The translations under genes and the position numbers were made by a program. Below are positions 36,381-49,079 of a DNA stretch of 64,000 bases, one piece after another (position 1 is the stretch's first letter; every line of letters begins with the position of its first letter). The DNA is from Chrysomallon squamiferum (taxonomy: Eukaryota; Mollusca; Gastropoda; Neomphalida; Peltospiridae): the NCBI GenBank assembly GCA_012295275.1, contig CM022675.1:9204193-9268192 (forward strand), written 5' to 3'. Below the pieces are notes generated by a model, which made no database searches, was not told where the DNA came from, and saw only the letters and a list, made by a program, of their open reading frames with translations.

Positions 36381-36720
36381 GGGCAATAACAGTCTCGTAT
36401 GAAAACAAGACAACAGGACAAAGACAGTCAGAGACAGAAGACGAATCTTTGCTCTTTTGTGCGAAATGACTGGTTTATTTTAATTCGACACGCAAAAGTT
36501 ATCACACATCAGGAAGTGAAAGCAAACAATGGGATGAATATTCGCTCTTCAGTGAAGCTCTCACTGAAACGGGCTTTTGTGATTCACTTGTGATGGGGCA
36601 GAGGTCATCACGCCAATTGCTGGATCACTGTCAGCCGTTGTCGTAGATGTTGGGAGTCAAAGTTACCCGCATCGAAGAAATTGAAATGTGGGTGGGCCAG
36701 TTGCAATAAAATTTGAGAAT
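36380..36720. promoter_or_regulatory. CpG-containing unique patch in intron 1
   Basis: Non-repetitive sequence with more CpG than its intronic surroundings. No recognised motif cluster. The 64-residue frame is unrecognised. Confidence 0.25.
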
Positions 36721-37224
36721 TTCAAAAGTCATTTTTTTTTTTTTCATTTCAAGATAAGAATTGTTTATTTCAAATTACTGATAAATAATAATAATAATAA
36801 TAATCATAATAATAACTAATAATAATAATAACAATAAAAATAATAAAATAATTATAAAAAAGGTAATTTTATAATAATAATTAAAAAAATATATTCATTT
36901 AATTAGTTTTGAAAATGATAAAAAAAAAAAAAAAAAAAAATGAGGGAGACACTTTTTTTTATCACAAAGCAAAATTCAAATTACAAACGTCTGCTTTGAC
37001 AGCTATTGTTTCATAATTAACACTTGTGCTGTACAAGTGACATGCTCTTGCAATAATTTCATACCCAGACCTCCTTACATAGGAGCAAGAGAGAGAGAGA
37101 GAGAGGGTAAAACAAAATAAAAAAAATAAAGCCTTGAGGGAGGTGGGGTTGATGGGTGGGTGGTATGGTTTCAAATGAAGCGTAGACTTGAGTCTTTTCT
37201 TTTGCCCTTTTCTCTCCTCGCACA

Positions 37225-37600
37225 AAGCAAAGCAAACTGTTGTCACCTGTGTGAAAGGATCGGGACTCTTTTTTTACAACGTGGAGCAAACCGGGTCACG
37301 CGTGGCACACGCGACTTTAATCAACACATAGGTGGGCGAGGAGAGACACACCTTACCTGGCGGGCCACCTTGTTACCCGTCATTAAGTCGCGAACACTCG
37401 TCCTGTTTGTGTGTGTGTGGGGGTAGGGTGGGGGGTGGGGGGTGAGGGAAATGGGGATCGGCAGACGTCGTCGGGGGGGGGGGAAAGCAGTACGGGGGAA
37501 TTGTTTCAGTGGGTGATTTGTCCCCGCTGTCGTGGTTTTGCGAATCATTACAAGACGTTGACGTTGTTGTTGTTGTTACCTGTACAACCTCCGTCACCTC
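37225..37600. promoter_or_regulatory. Intronic CpG/G-rich island with ACCTG sites and G-quadruplex motif
   Basis: CACCTGTGTGAAAGGATCGGG at 37244-37264 is close to the upstream module at 17252-17270. Further ACCTG sites lie at 37355-37359 and 37578-37582. Six G-runs of 3-6 between 37419 and 37456, with loops of 1-4 nt, make a strong quadruplex motif on the non-template strand. More G- or C-homopolymer runs lie at 37473-37483, 37612-37622 and 37690-37702. Confidence 0.45.
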
Positions 37601-37712
37601 ACTCAAGAGTCCCCCCCCCCCCGATTGTAAAGCACGGCTCAAATTTCACCAAGGAAACAAGCACAATTTGCACATCTGTCATGCTTTTTGGGGGGTGGGG
37701 GGTGATGATTTA

Positions 37713-37738
37713 GATTTTTTTTTTTTTTTTTTTTTTTC
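37713..37738. repeat. Poly-T tract
   Basis: A run of about 25 T. Confidence 0.95.
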
Positions 37739-38099
37739 TCTCCTTCCTTCTTCTTGTGTTGCATGGCAGATTGGGTTTGAATAGACATCTTACAGGAGGT
37801 GTGATGTTGGGTCTCAAAGGTACACACAATGATGTTGAATGTAGCTTAATAACTAGAACCAACAAACTGTAATCACTAAGTCCAAGCCAGATTTGATTAA
37901 GTGGTGAAAAGAATGAAAAAGGAGAAAGAAAGACTAGAGAAAAAAAAATAAAGAGAAAGAAAGAGAAAGAAAGAAAAATTAATGTCACTGTCTTTGTTTA
38001 AGTTGGAGATTAAAAATTAATTAAAATATATTCCATGTGGTTAGAAATATATAGATTTGTGTTAAATAAGTTTGTAAGTTAAAAGTGTTTTGAAAAAGA

Positions 38100-38600
38100 G
38101 AATTTGAAAGTAAAATTCATTAGCAGTTATTCCCTATATATATATATATTTTTGTATATACTGCAGTCAGAATTTTCTGTCTCTTTCTTCAATTTTGAGA
38201 CTGGTAAAGTGAATATTCTTTGAGTACAATAAATATATTTATTATTTTTTTTTTTTTTATGTTCAGAGCAATGGAGTTATAATTCTGTATTTTCTCTCCG
38301 AAACTGAGATTTAATTTTAAAGTTATTATTTATTAAATATTTTACATATTTCACAAACCAAATTCAGAAGAACTACAAACACTGTTCTGTTTCCAAAAAA
38401 AAAAAGAAAAGAAAAATAGATACTTGAGAATTAATATTTACCGTATAATAAGGTAATAAATAAAATATAAATTTAAATTATCATTTTTTTATTTATTTTT
38501 TTATGTTTTTCACATTTAAAATTCAGAACGTTACAAACAGGAGCCTTTGTTCTGTCTCAGAAACTGAGACAGGTAAAGTTAATATGAGATTTTAATAAGA
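38100..38600. repeat. Diverged tandem duplication, period about 130-200 bp
   Basis: Copies share a TTTTTTATG stretch, a CACATTTAAAATTCAGAA or CACAAACCAAATTCAGAA box, a GTTCTGTTTC or GTTCTGTCTC box and GAGACWGGTAAAGTGAATAT. Copies are near 38165-38225, 38265-38400 and 38490-38590. Confidence 0.6.
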
Positions 38601-38650
38601 TCCTTCCTTGAGGCTAGGAGCTGTCCCACTGAGGAGCTGATTATAACAGG

Positions 38651-38668
38651 AAGGCTAGGGGGCGCTGC
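38651..38668 (+). promoter_or_regulatory. CTCF-like core CTAGGGGGCGCTG
   Basis: CTAGGGGGCGCTG at 38655-38667 matches the core of the bilaterian CTCF motif perfectly. The flank 5' of the core is less good. It has the same orientation as the candidate at 22441 and lies about 8.1 kb downstream of exon 1. Confidence 0.4.
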
Positions 38669-38679
38669 TATCACCAATT

Positions 38680-39481
38680 GTCACTTCTGTCCTTAGCCAT
38701 GTGATCAGAACCATTTTCACCTGAGCTTTCCTTCGGGCTTGTGTGGAAAATCGCCAACGTTGCTGAAAGAAAGAAAGAAAAAATACAGCCACAATTTAAA
38801 ATTATTATGATTATTATTATTATTTTTTTTTTTCTTCTGGAGATTAAAGGAAAGACATGGTCTTCTTTCCTGTCAGATTTGTGTTAAGGGTGGATCTGGA
38901 GGGGTGAGGGGAAGAAAAATATTTTCTAAGACATTTGAATTAAAAAACAAGGAAAAAGAATGTTTTTTGTGAACTTTAGGTTTTTATCGTTTTTGTCAAT
39001 AATGGAACTAAATGGGTGATTTGGGAAGTTTATAATTTTCTTTCCATTTTTTCTTTTCTTTTCCTTTTTTTTCTTTTCTTTTTGTTATAGGGATAAGCTG
39101 AAGGGGTGAGTGGGAGAGGTGAGGCTGGTTGTTTTAGCCCCACCCCAGTGATTTTCAAGCACAGCTAGAAATTAGCCTAGGGTTGAAACAGTTGTGAAGA
39201 TGGAACTAGATACTGTTTTGTTTATGGAGAATTCTCCATTCTCTGAATTAATCGGGATGAGCTGCGTGCGAAATTGAAAGAAAACATCCAGTTGTGCCAA
39301 TATTTAACATTGCCCTGAAAATATTTAATAATATTTTATCGATTCCCATTGTAATGGCGTTATCTGGATAAAAATCTTAAAACACTGAAATAACAACAGT
39401 AATAATGCTAATACTATTACTAATAACTATATAATAAAATAAAATAAAATAAAATAAAATAAAATGAAAGATTCATGAAAC

Positions 39482-39514
<33 letters not shown>

Positions 39515-39660
39515 ATAAAGATGATAGTGAAATTCAGTTAAAAAGTATTTTAAAAGGAAAGAAATTAAAAATAAAAGCTAATTGAATGTTTAATGCAAGC
39601 CCATCCCATTTATATATTAATGATATCAGATAAGTATTTTATAATGGTTATTTGAGAGAA
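38680..39660. other. Intronic unique and T-rich DNA
   Basis: Unique sequence with poly-T/TTCTTTT stretches (38820-38835, 39040-39085), a (AAAAT)n run at 39430-39465 and CATA/TA units at 39480-39515. No exon was recognised. Confidence 0.55.
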
Positions 39661-40300
39661 CAAGCTAATCTTTGTGTTATTTTTCATGATTTAGCATCAA
39701 GGCATCTTTTATATATATCTTCTGAAATTTACAGTTTGGTACTAAGTCATTAGTCAAAATAAAAAAAAAAAAAAAAAGTATTTTTAAGTATCATGAATAT
39801 CAAGTTGTTACTTTTTACTGGTTTAATCTAGAAATAAGAAATTTAAATATTTTTTCTCTCGTTTATTTAAGGCTGCGAAAATGTTTGTTTGATTTATTTT
39901 TATGGAAGTCAAGGCATATAATAAAAGTAAAATATTTATAGGCATCATGAACATCAATATTACTATTTTTTTTTTTAATTTACATATTTGTATATTTTTC
40001 TTTAGTTTAATTAAGTCTGTTTGAATTACATGTTTTTATTTCTTTGAAAAATCAAGGTGCATAATTAATACAAACAAACAGTATAAAATCACGAAACATC
40101 AAGTTACTACTTTTTTATTAGTTTAATTTATGAAAAGTAAATTTTTATATTTTTGATCCTGTTTAATTAAGATTGTGTGTTAAGCACCTTTTTTTAAAAA
40201 AAATTTTGTTATTGTTGTTACTTTATAAATCAAGATAGGTGATAATTAATCTAAACAAACATTCTAAGTATCATGAACACCAAGTTATTACTTTTTTTCT
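39660..40300. repeat. Diverged tandem array, period about 150-170 bp
   Basis: Four imperfect copies share AAGTATCATGAAYATCAAGT, then TTACTACTTTTT, then a GTTTAATT-AAG box and AAATCAAGGTGCATAATTAA. Copy landmarks lie near 39785, 39945, 40090 and 40265. Confidence 0.7.
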
Positions 40301-42440
40301 TTTCTTCCTCTTTCATTCTTTCACGACAATAAAAAGCATGTTTCCAACAGCAACGATGACAAATCCAAAACGCAAACAAACCCTCGGCTTTTCCTCCTTT
40401 CCCGTTTTTTTCAAAAATAAAACAAACAACAACACATTTTTCACGGGGAAATGAGTATCACCTTTTCAAATCTTTGTACTAACAACTGAAGAAGCTTAAC
40501 GGGACAACAACAGAACAGAATAATCATCATCCCCCCCACCCGTAAACAGGTGCCTTGTTCCCATGACAGTCTGGATGAAGTTGTTCCCTAGTCCCAATAC
40601 ACAACAGCCAGACCAGAAAATTACTGAAAACTTTTCCAGCTGTAACACAAAAAAGTCTTTCGTCGAACAACAAGCATCTGTTCATATCCTCGGTACTGAG
40701 TCCTCTGAGGTTTATTGGATGTTTATTAGTTAATTTTATGACATTATTTTTCTATTCTTTGATCTCTGCTTCTCTGTACATGTTAGAATTGGAATTTTCA
40801 TTAAGTCACGAATATCGTTTTTATTATTATCTTTTTTTTTTTTTTTTTTTTTTTATTTCGTTGAGAAGAATTATTGGATTATGGGATTTTTAAAAAAACT
40901 TTAAATAAACTGACTCTGAAAAGGCTCTTCAGTGTTCAAGAGGGTGTAATTTTTAAAAATCTTTTTTTTTTTTTATTTTTGTGATTGAAAGTGTGAATTG
41001 TTTTGTGTTGTGAATTTGAAAACTTTGGAAACTGATAATTGTTTAATTTGAAATTTGATAATGCGACACTTCAGATTGCTTGTTTTATTTTTGTTTTGTT
41101 CTGTTTAATTACAGGGCTGGTTTGGCAGTTTTATTAAACTGAAGTGAATATTAATTTGAAAAAAAAAATTAATAACATGATAAAAATCTATTTTCCTATT
41201 TAAAAATGTTACTTAAAAAAAGTGAAAAAGAAAAAAGGAAAATAAAAGTGAGAAAAGTTAACAAAACAAACAGGTGATATTAGTAATTTACTTCTTTTCT
41301 TAATTTTCTGCTTATTTCACTGTTGTTGTTGGTGTTATTATTGTTGTTACATTATTATTTTTTTATATATAGTTTGGATTTATTTATTTATTTGTTTTTT
41401 TTTTTTATTTTTTATTTATTAATTCCTAAGTTTTTATATATATATATATATATATTTTTTTTTTTTTATTTTCTTGTGTCTGTAAGATAATAATATATTA
41501 ATTTGGGTAATTATCTATTGTTCAAATCATTCATATGTTTATAACTGTATATATGTGTTGTTTGTATTGTATGCATGTGTGTGTATATGTGTTTGTATGT
41601 ATGTATGTTTGTTATGTATGTATATAAGTAATTACATGTGTATATATGTAATTAGGTAATTATTATTATGGTTACTATGCTATTACAGTTATTATAATTA
41701 CTACTGTTGTTGTTGTTTTTATTATTATTATTCTTATTATTCTTATTATTCTTATTATTATCATCATTATTATTATTAAATGCATTTTTGAATTCCTTAT
41801 CTCAATAATCACATCACATAACTGAAACTTTTCCTACAGACATATTGATCATGTTTTGTCAGTTTTTTCTATAAATGGTTTCTATGGAAATACATTTACC
41901 ACAAGTTGACTCTTCTATCATCATTGTTACTGATGGGAGTTTCTCTTTCTTGTTTAATGCTTGGTAAATACACATACTCGACTTTGATGTCCCGTTTCCG
42001 AACCATTCAGTGACATAGGGACTGTTATGTCATAGGTATTAACAAGTTGTAGGTGTGGGTGTCTTTGAATATTTCATTGCATGTTTATGTTGTTGCAAAG
42101 GTCGACGAAATGTTTAATAAAATTATTGCCTTCTGTTTATTTCAAAGGTTGATAAATTATAGTCGTTATGTGTTATGTATTACTGTTTATTATCATCGTC
42201 ATTATTTTTGATTTTGTTAAATGTATATTTTATCTGATTTATAAATTTAAAAAAATGTTTGAGATTCATTTATTAAATATGTCATTTCATTGTATTTTGT
42301 TAATTATATAATTTATGTTTTTGATGTATAAAGAAAAATACTAGTCTCATATCAAGTAATGCATTTTAATGATTTTCTTTTTAAATGATTATTTATTTTA
42401 TTATTTATTAAAATTTTATTGTATTAAGAGTACTAGTATA
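40300..42440. other. AT-rich intronic DNA with T, TG and TTA tracts
   Basis: Poly-T at 40831-40854, TA/T tracts at 41390-41470, TATG/TG units at 41560-41650, and TTC/TTA units at 41700-41780. No exon was recognised. Confidence 0.6.
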
Positions 42441-42449
42441 AATTTAAAT

Positions 42450-42545
42450 AATTGAGTGTGTGTGTGTCTGTGTGTATATGTGTGTATGTGTGTGTATGTG
42501 TGTGTGTGTATAGATGCATGTCTATGTATGTGAGGATATGGATAG
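42450..42545. repeat. (TG)n/(TATG)n microsatellite
   Basis: TG units with TA interruptions. Confidence 0.9.
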
Positions 42546-42819
42546 ATAGATATACGTGCACATTTCAAGTAAATGCATGTATATATGTGTGCTGCGCTTA
42601 TCATTTAAATCTTTTATTACATTCTATTTTCGGTATTTCAAAAATCAACATCCACTCGTTTATCTCATTAATGCGTCTGATGGATTTGAGCTGATATGTT
42701 GGTCCAGTGAGCTGCTTCATGTAATTAGAACACATTAATATCTCATTACCATTTTCTGTAGATCTCAACAACCAATAAAACAGAAGCCATTAACAAAGTT
42801 TGCTGGAGCTCAGAGAAAC

Positions 42820-43580
42820 TGAAAATATTTCATCATTTTATGTTATCTGCTTCGAATTATTATTATCCCTATCCCGTTTGTTAATTGTGGTCATTCTGGG
42901 GAGGGTGAGGAGATAGATGGGAGGGATACAGTTATGTGGTAATTTAGATATTTATAAAAAAAAAAAAAAAAAAAAAAAAAATATTTTCATCAGTTTTTAT
43001 TTCATAAAAGTCACTTCAGTACTGTTTGGTATTTGTGGTCATTCTCTGAAGGGGTGGAAGAAATAAAGGGGGATATATTTATAACAATAAATTTGGTTTT
43101 AAAAATTTCATCACTTTTTATTTCATAAAAATTCATCTAGTATTATCTGGCCAAAAATTGGTTTTCCTGGAGGGGTTAACAGTTCGGGGGGATACATTTA
43201 CAAGGTAATGTAAAACATTAAAAATATCATTTTGTGTATGGTAAATATTATCTCTGTATCATTTGATAACGTGGAATGTTGTTAGATGGAAGTACTGGTA
43301 GAGGGAGAAATATATATATAAAAATGTATTTGTTAAAAATTTCATCACTTTTTATTTTGTGAAAGTCATCCCAGTATTGTTCAACAAGAGTGAATTTTGA
43401 AACTGGAAGAAAGGAAAAGGAATATAAATGTTAGAATAACTTACAAACAGCAGAGACATTAATAATTTTATTAGTGTAAAAATAATTTGATTTTGAATTA
43501 TTGATGAAGATATATAGAAGTTTTTTTGGTAGTGGTGATGTTGGAGGAAAGGTGATTGACGATATATATACATTTATTGT
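42820..43580. repeat. Diverged tandem array, period about 110-140 bp
   Basis: Copies share TTTCATCACTTTTTATTTCA, then TAAAAGTCAYYYCAGTATTGTT, then a G-rich TGGAGGGG-GAGG segment and a GGGATAYATTTAYAA segment. About five copies are visible (landmarks near 42985, 43108, 43225, 43346 and 43480). Confidence 0.7.
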
Positions 43581-43837
43581 AAATTAAAGATGTGTATTAT
43601 ATTTAATGATTTATAAACATTGAATATATTTTTATATTTATAATTTATTTAAAGAGAAAAAAATTTTAATTGAAACAACTACAGAAAATGTTAAATGAAA
43701 TGAATTAAAAAAGAAAATAAGAAAAAACAAATTATGAAATAAAAATTGTATAATAAATAAAACAGTAAATTAAATATAAAACAAAATAATGTGAAATTAT
43801 ATCCTAGCAGCTAGGATATAATGACAAAAATAAAAGA

Positions 43838-43884
43838 ATTAATAATAATAATAATAATAAATATAATAATAATAATAATAATCA

Positions 43885-43939
<55 letters not shown>

Positions 43940-43979
43940 TAATAATAATAATAATAATAATATTAATAATAATAATAAT

Positions 43980-44013
<34 letters not shown>

Positions 44014-44015
44014 TA
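43838..44015. repeat. (AAT)n microsatellite, about 175 bp
   Basis: An interrupted AAT run. Confidence 0.96.
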
Positions 44016-44019
44016 TAAA

Positions 44020-44340
44020 GTTAAAACCCATAAACTCTGACACTTCATAAAATCATTCAAACGTTTTCTAAACAACTGGAAACAGATTACAGTGCTGCAC
44101 CTCTAAACATTTTTTAACTTTCTGACTGTTCATAACTCTGGCTACACCCAAACTCTCTCAAAGTTTGTCTGTATTCTTGACAAGAAAGACATCTTTGTTT
44201 CTCGCCTGGTTCTCTGTGACATGCACACCATGTGACCAGATAGAAGATAACAATGCGGATAGGTTGACTTGCGATACAGAAAAACGATACGTTAGATAGA
44301 AAACAGATACGTGTGGCATACGCATTTGTATTACACTTGT
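44020..44340. other. Unique intronic DNA
   Basis: Non-repetitive, slightly richer in CpG near 44250-44320. CATGTGACCAG occurs at about 44229. No exon was recognised. Confidence 0.5.
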
Positions 44341-44370
44341 GTGTGTTTGTTTTTTTTTTTTTGTTTTTTT

Positions 44371-44684
44371 TAAATTCCTTTTATGTTTTTTTTATTTTTA
44401 TTTTTTTATGAATGTTATCTTGAATTCTTGTATATGTGTGTGTGTGGAAATGTTAGCTGTCGTTGTTTTCAGATATGAAACTGAAAACAAGTGCTAAGTA
44501 ATAATTCCTGTATTATATATAATGTGTGTGTGTGTGTGTGTGTGTTTTAAATTCCTTTTATGTTTTTTTATGAATGTTATCTTGAATTCTTGTATATGTG
44601 TGTGTGTGGAAATGTTAGCTGTCGTTGTTTTCAGATATGAAACTGAAAACAAGTGCTAAGTAATAATTCCTGTATTATATATAA

Positions 44685-44739
<55 letters not shown>

Positions 44740-44900
44740 AAATTCCTTTTATGTTTTTTTATGAATGTTATCTTGAATTCTTGTATGTATGTATGTGGAA
44801 ATGTTAGCTGTCTTTGTTTTCAGATATGAAACTGAAAACAAGTGTGAAGTAATAATTCCTGTATTATATAATATATATATATATAAATGTATATATGTGT
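44371..44900. repeat. Three near-identical tandem copies of a unit of about 180 bp
   Basis: Copies start at 44371, 44548 and 44739 with TAAATTCCTTTTATG. They share GAATGTTATCTTGAATTCTT, GGAAATGTTAGCTGTC and CAGATATGAAACTGAAAACA, and end in a TATATA/(TG)n tail of different length. Low divergence indicates a recent duplication. Confidence 0.95.
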
Positions 44901-45062
44901 GTGTGTGTGTGTATGTGTGTGTGTATGTATGTGTGTGTACAGAGAGATATATACATATGTGTATATATGTATATGTAGATGCATATTTAGTCGTATACAC
45001 AAGTGTTTCTACATTTGAATCAATATAATGCCTACATATAAATACTTTTGTGTTCTTTTATG

Positions 45063-45094
<32 letters not shown>

Positions 45095-45360
45095 TGCATA
45101 TACTTATGTACCTATTCAGACAAACATACATACACACACACACACATACATACATACATACATACATACATGAATGTATATATTCATACTTTCAAAAATA
45201 CATACAAAAGATGCATGCATGTATTCATATATTCAAAGATATTCAAACATACACATACATATATATCTATACATACATATATGCATATATACATACATAT
45301 ACACACACATATACATATTCATACATTCAAAGACACACACACACACACACACACACAGAA
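44885..45360. repeat. (TG)n, (CA)n and (CATA)n tracts
   Basis: TG units at 44890-44940 and CA and CATA units at 45060-45360, giving His/Thr/Tyr/Ile artefact frames. Confidence 0.93.
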
Positions 45361-45364
45361 ATTT

Positions 45365-47327
45365 GACAATTAAAACACTATTAAAATCCTGTCTGACTTT
45401 GTCAGAGTAACTCTGTGTAAAGCTTGTCACATGATGTTGAAATTTGACTAGGTGATTTGTAAAGCAGAACACTGGTTTCCTCACTCACTTCCTTACGTAT
45501 CAGGTTTAATGGTTCAGACCAGGATCAGGGGCTGATCCACAGAATCTATAAGAGGGTGGGTCAGGGTGAGATGTTTTTGAACACTGCAGGTTTTCCTGTA
45601 TAAAATGTTACAAAGATCAAAGATTTTGTGTGTGTTTGACTGCTTGTGTGTGTATGTGTTCATGTGTGTGCATTCATGGATGTTAATGTGTATATATGTA
45701 TGTATGAGTATTTTGTGGGCATGTGTATGTGTGTATATATGTATATTGTGTGTGTGTGTGTGTGTATGTGTGGATATATATTTGAAAAAAAGTACTGTTC
45801 AGTTTGTTAAAATAAAGGAATAACTTATTTAATAACACACATTTTAAATATATGATTATGTATATGACCTTGTACATATTTAAAAAATAAAAATAAAAAC
45901 CTAATCAAAGACCGTTTAGATAATTAAAAAGGAAACTCATGCAATAGAATATTTTTTTTTTTTTTTAGCAGCAGCAAGGGATCTTTTTTTTTAATGCATT
46001 TTACTACATTAATGACTATGCTTACCAAATACATTGTTAAACTAAGTTGGAAGCAAATGTATTTATTAATTTGAATTAACACTAAATATTTCAAATTAAT
46101 TTTCTATACTGTAAACGCCTTGAACTTGAAAACCGTTTAATTATGAAGCAAGTGCTATAGCTTCCAAATTAGATTCTGCAGTTATTTTAAATAACGAAAG
46201 AAAAAAAAAAATTCTTTTATAATGCATTATATAAAATATCCGGGCAGTTCTGGACAGAGAGAAAGGGGTGTGGTCCCCCCACCCAGAACCACCTGCTGGA
46301 TCCTTGCCTGTCCGTTATCACAGGCCGCACTGTTTTCAGCTTGTTCATAGAGTTGTGTTTATCATATAAATAATTGCAGTGGAAACTCACACTTGTACGA
46401 GTTCAGATTTATGATAATTGTAGGTAAAAATGTGTGCTGGCTTATCGCATGCAGTCAGCAAGTTTTTGAAATGAGTAATGTTTTAGTAATAAAGACACAG
46501 AGAGTAACGATGTTGATGGGAACCTTTCGAAGGAAATTTAGTCGTGAAATATTTGTTGTGTGTCATGGGAAAGAAGGATGTGCATTTTTCATTTTTCATT
46601 TATATATATATATATATAGACACACATGCATCCATACATATATACATACCTATGTGATACACACACGTGTTAACACTTGTTAAAATAAATATAACTATAT
46701 TTATTCATTTTAACAAGATAAAAAATAATAAATAAAATTAATTGATAAAGAATTAAGGGTGATATTTGTTTAAAAAAAAAAAATGAAATTAAAAATAACA
46801 TTTATTATTGAGAAGTTTTAAAAAGTAAACAATTAAAGATTTTGAATTAATTTTGAGTTTAAACATTTACAAAATCAGTTAATCTGATTTATAAACTTTA
46901 AAATTTATTTAAATGTATTATATAATTTAAATAAATTAAACACATTGAAATTTAAATATATTTTGGATTAGAACATTTTAAACTATGTATGAAAGTAGCT
47001 ACAAAATAAAGTACATTTTTATTAATATTTGATTTATTTATTTATTTATTTATTTATTTATTGTTAGGAGAACAATGAGATGTTTAGTTATTCATAAAAT
47101 AAAATAAATAAAGTAAATTTTAAAATGACGCACATTAAAATTTTTGCTGTGGTCCTATCTGAATTTTGTAGTGACTTTCTTTGACTTAGGAAATCTTTTA
47201 CTGAAACCGGTCACATATATTTAAAAATAAATAATGTTCAGTAATAAAGATAATATTAGCCCTGAACAACTTCATATTAATGTCAAATTATGAATTGTAT
47301 ATTACAAGGTGGCATAGAATGTTTTTC

Positions 47328-47364
<37 letters not shown>

Positions 47365-47500
47365 TTCCCGAATTTAATTGCATATGTTATAATTTCCCAG
47401 TATTAAAAGAAAAATAATCTTTATAACCAAAAAAGAGAAATGAAAAAAATAAAATAAAATTAAAAAAATGAAAAATTAAATTAAAGTTATTATGATTTAA
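45365..47500. other. AT-rich intronic DNA
   Basis: Unique patches at 45380-45600 and 46220-46580, TG tracts at 45630-45780, TA/CATA at 46600-46660, (TTTA)n at 47036-47062 and poly-A at 47331-47362. No exon was recognised. Confidence 0.6.
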
Positions 47501-47579
47501 AATCTTAGATAATTTTTTTTATAGAGTTGGTATTTATTAGTATTACTATTATTATTGATAGAGTTTTTATTGTTGTGTT

Positions 47580-47785
47580 TGTTATAATAATAATAATAAT
47601 AATAATAATATATATAATAATAATAACAACAACAACTATTATTATTACTACTATTACTATTATTATTATTGTTATTATTATTATTATCATCACTACTACT
47701 ACTACTAGTATTACTGTTTTACTATTATTGTTATTGCTATTATTATTTCGATTATTATCATCATCATCATCATCAGATATATATC
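47580..47785. repeat. Compound AAT/ACT/ATT/ATC trinucleotide repeat
   Basis: Trinucleotide runs with TA tails. Poly-Ile/Ser/Leu frames are artefacts. Confidence 0.93.
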
Positions 47786-47929
47786 TATATATATATATTA
47801 CTTTCGTTATTATTAACAATTATCGAGATATTTCAGTGTTTTTATTGCAATACGGAGAGCAGGAATTATTCACTGCTTGTTACTGAGAAGGTCACGAGCC
47901 TTAAGAATGTAAATTGTAACTAAAAATGT

Positions 47930-48180
47930 GTCATTAGTCGAGTTAATTATGCCATAACGAGCCTGGTTGGGTGTACGTTTTTGCCAGCCAGTGTTTAAAT
48001 ATGGTATTTACCTCACACTGCAGTTTTGTGTACGGCTGTATGTACGGTTTTTGCTGTCAGGTGAATTTATGTTACCTTTGTCGTGTGAATTTAATTGTAG
48101 GTCAGAGTTTTTGTAAAAGGTTAAATTATGAGTCAGGAGAGAGTTATGGGAATAGGAGATAATTTGTTTACCTGTTTTGA
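47930..48180. promoter_or_regulatory. Unique intronic patch with CAGGTG and ACCTG
   Basis: CAGGTGAAT lies at 48058-48066 and TTTACCTG-TTTTGATAAGG at about 48167. TTACCT variants lie near 48008 and 48071. It is weaker than the other clusters. Confidence 0.3.
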
Positions 48181-48182
48181 TA

Positions 48183-48211
48183 AGGGTTTTTTTTTTTTTT
48201 TTTTTGATTGT

Positions 48212-48247
<36 letters not shown>

Positions 48248-48324
48248 GGCTGAGAAGGGATGGAGGGTGAGAAAGAGGGAGAGGAGTAAAATGTATGTGA
48301 AATAAAGGTGTCCACTCATACAGT

Positions 48325-48375
<51 letters not shown>
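48183..48375. repeat. Poly-T and (GT)n tracts
   Basis: Poly-T at 48187-48205, and GT runs at 48213-48244 and 48327-48372. Confidence 0.95.
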
Positions 48376-48376
<1 letters not shown>

Positions 48377-48639
48377 GTATAGTGCATGTAGATAGTCATA
48401 TATTTTTTAAATTTTCAAGCTGCTTTTTATGTCTGTATTTGCATGATGGAGAGAGTGAGAACAAATGTTTCAAAACACACACACACATTTATGAATACAA
48501 ATTTTATGCAGTCAAATGTATTTTGTATATGTGTTCTTGTTTGTTTGTGTGTATATTATATGACTGTATATAGGTGTATATGTAGGTGTGATGCAAAGTT
48601 ATGTAGTCACACCTATTTTATGTGACAGAATAAATGTCT

Positions 48640-48660
48640 GTATGTGTGTCTGTATGTGTA

Positions 48661-48703
<43 letters not shown>

Positions 48704-48800
48704 ATGTGTGTATATATAATATAAATATATATATAAATATGTATATATGTATATGTAAATACAAATATATAAATGTATAGGTATATGAGTGTGAGTGTGC
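48640..48800. repeat. (TG)n/(TA)n/(TATG)n tract
   Basis: Alternating purine-pyrimidine DNA with long TA and TG runs. Confidence 0.93.
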
Positions 48801-49079
48801 GTGTAAAAAACATCCCAGTATGCACATTGCACATAATAATTACATCATTGTAAAATGGATATGGTTTAAAATTGACTAATCATAATAAGATTTGAAGAAA
48901 ACAACAGTAAATGATTCATTTCATGAATCCTGAAAGGAAATGTTTCTCTTCCTCTTTTTTATTTAATTTTTTTTTTTTTTTACAGTTTTTATTGACTCAA
49001 AGACATTCATGTTATTAGTAATGTTACAATTATAGTGCATTAGATGTTTACCATACAGTTATTTTAAAACAAGACAATA

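Noticed and set aside
45505-46330. Two GGATC-containing C/G-rich patches (about 45515 and 46270) suggestive of a miniature transposon's ends
   Set aside because: The similarity is short and no target-site duplication or consistent inverted termini could be traced.
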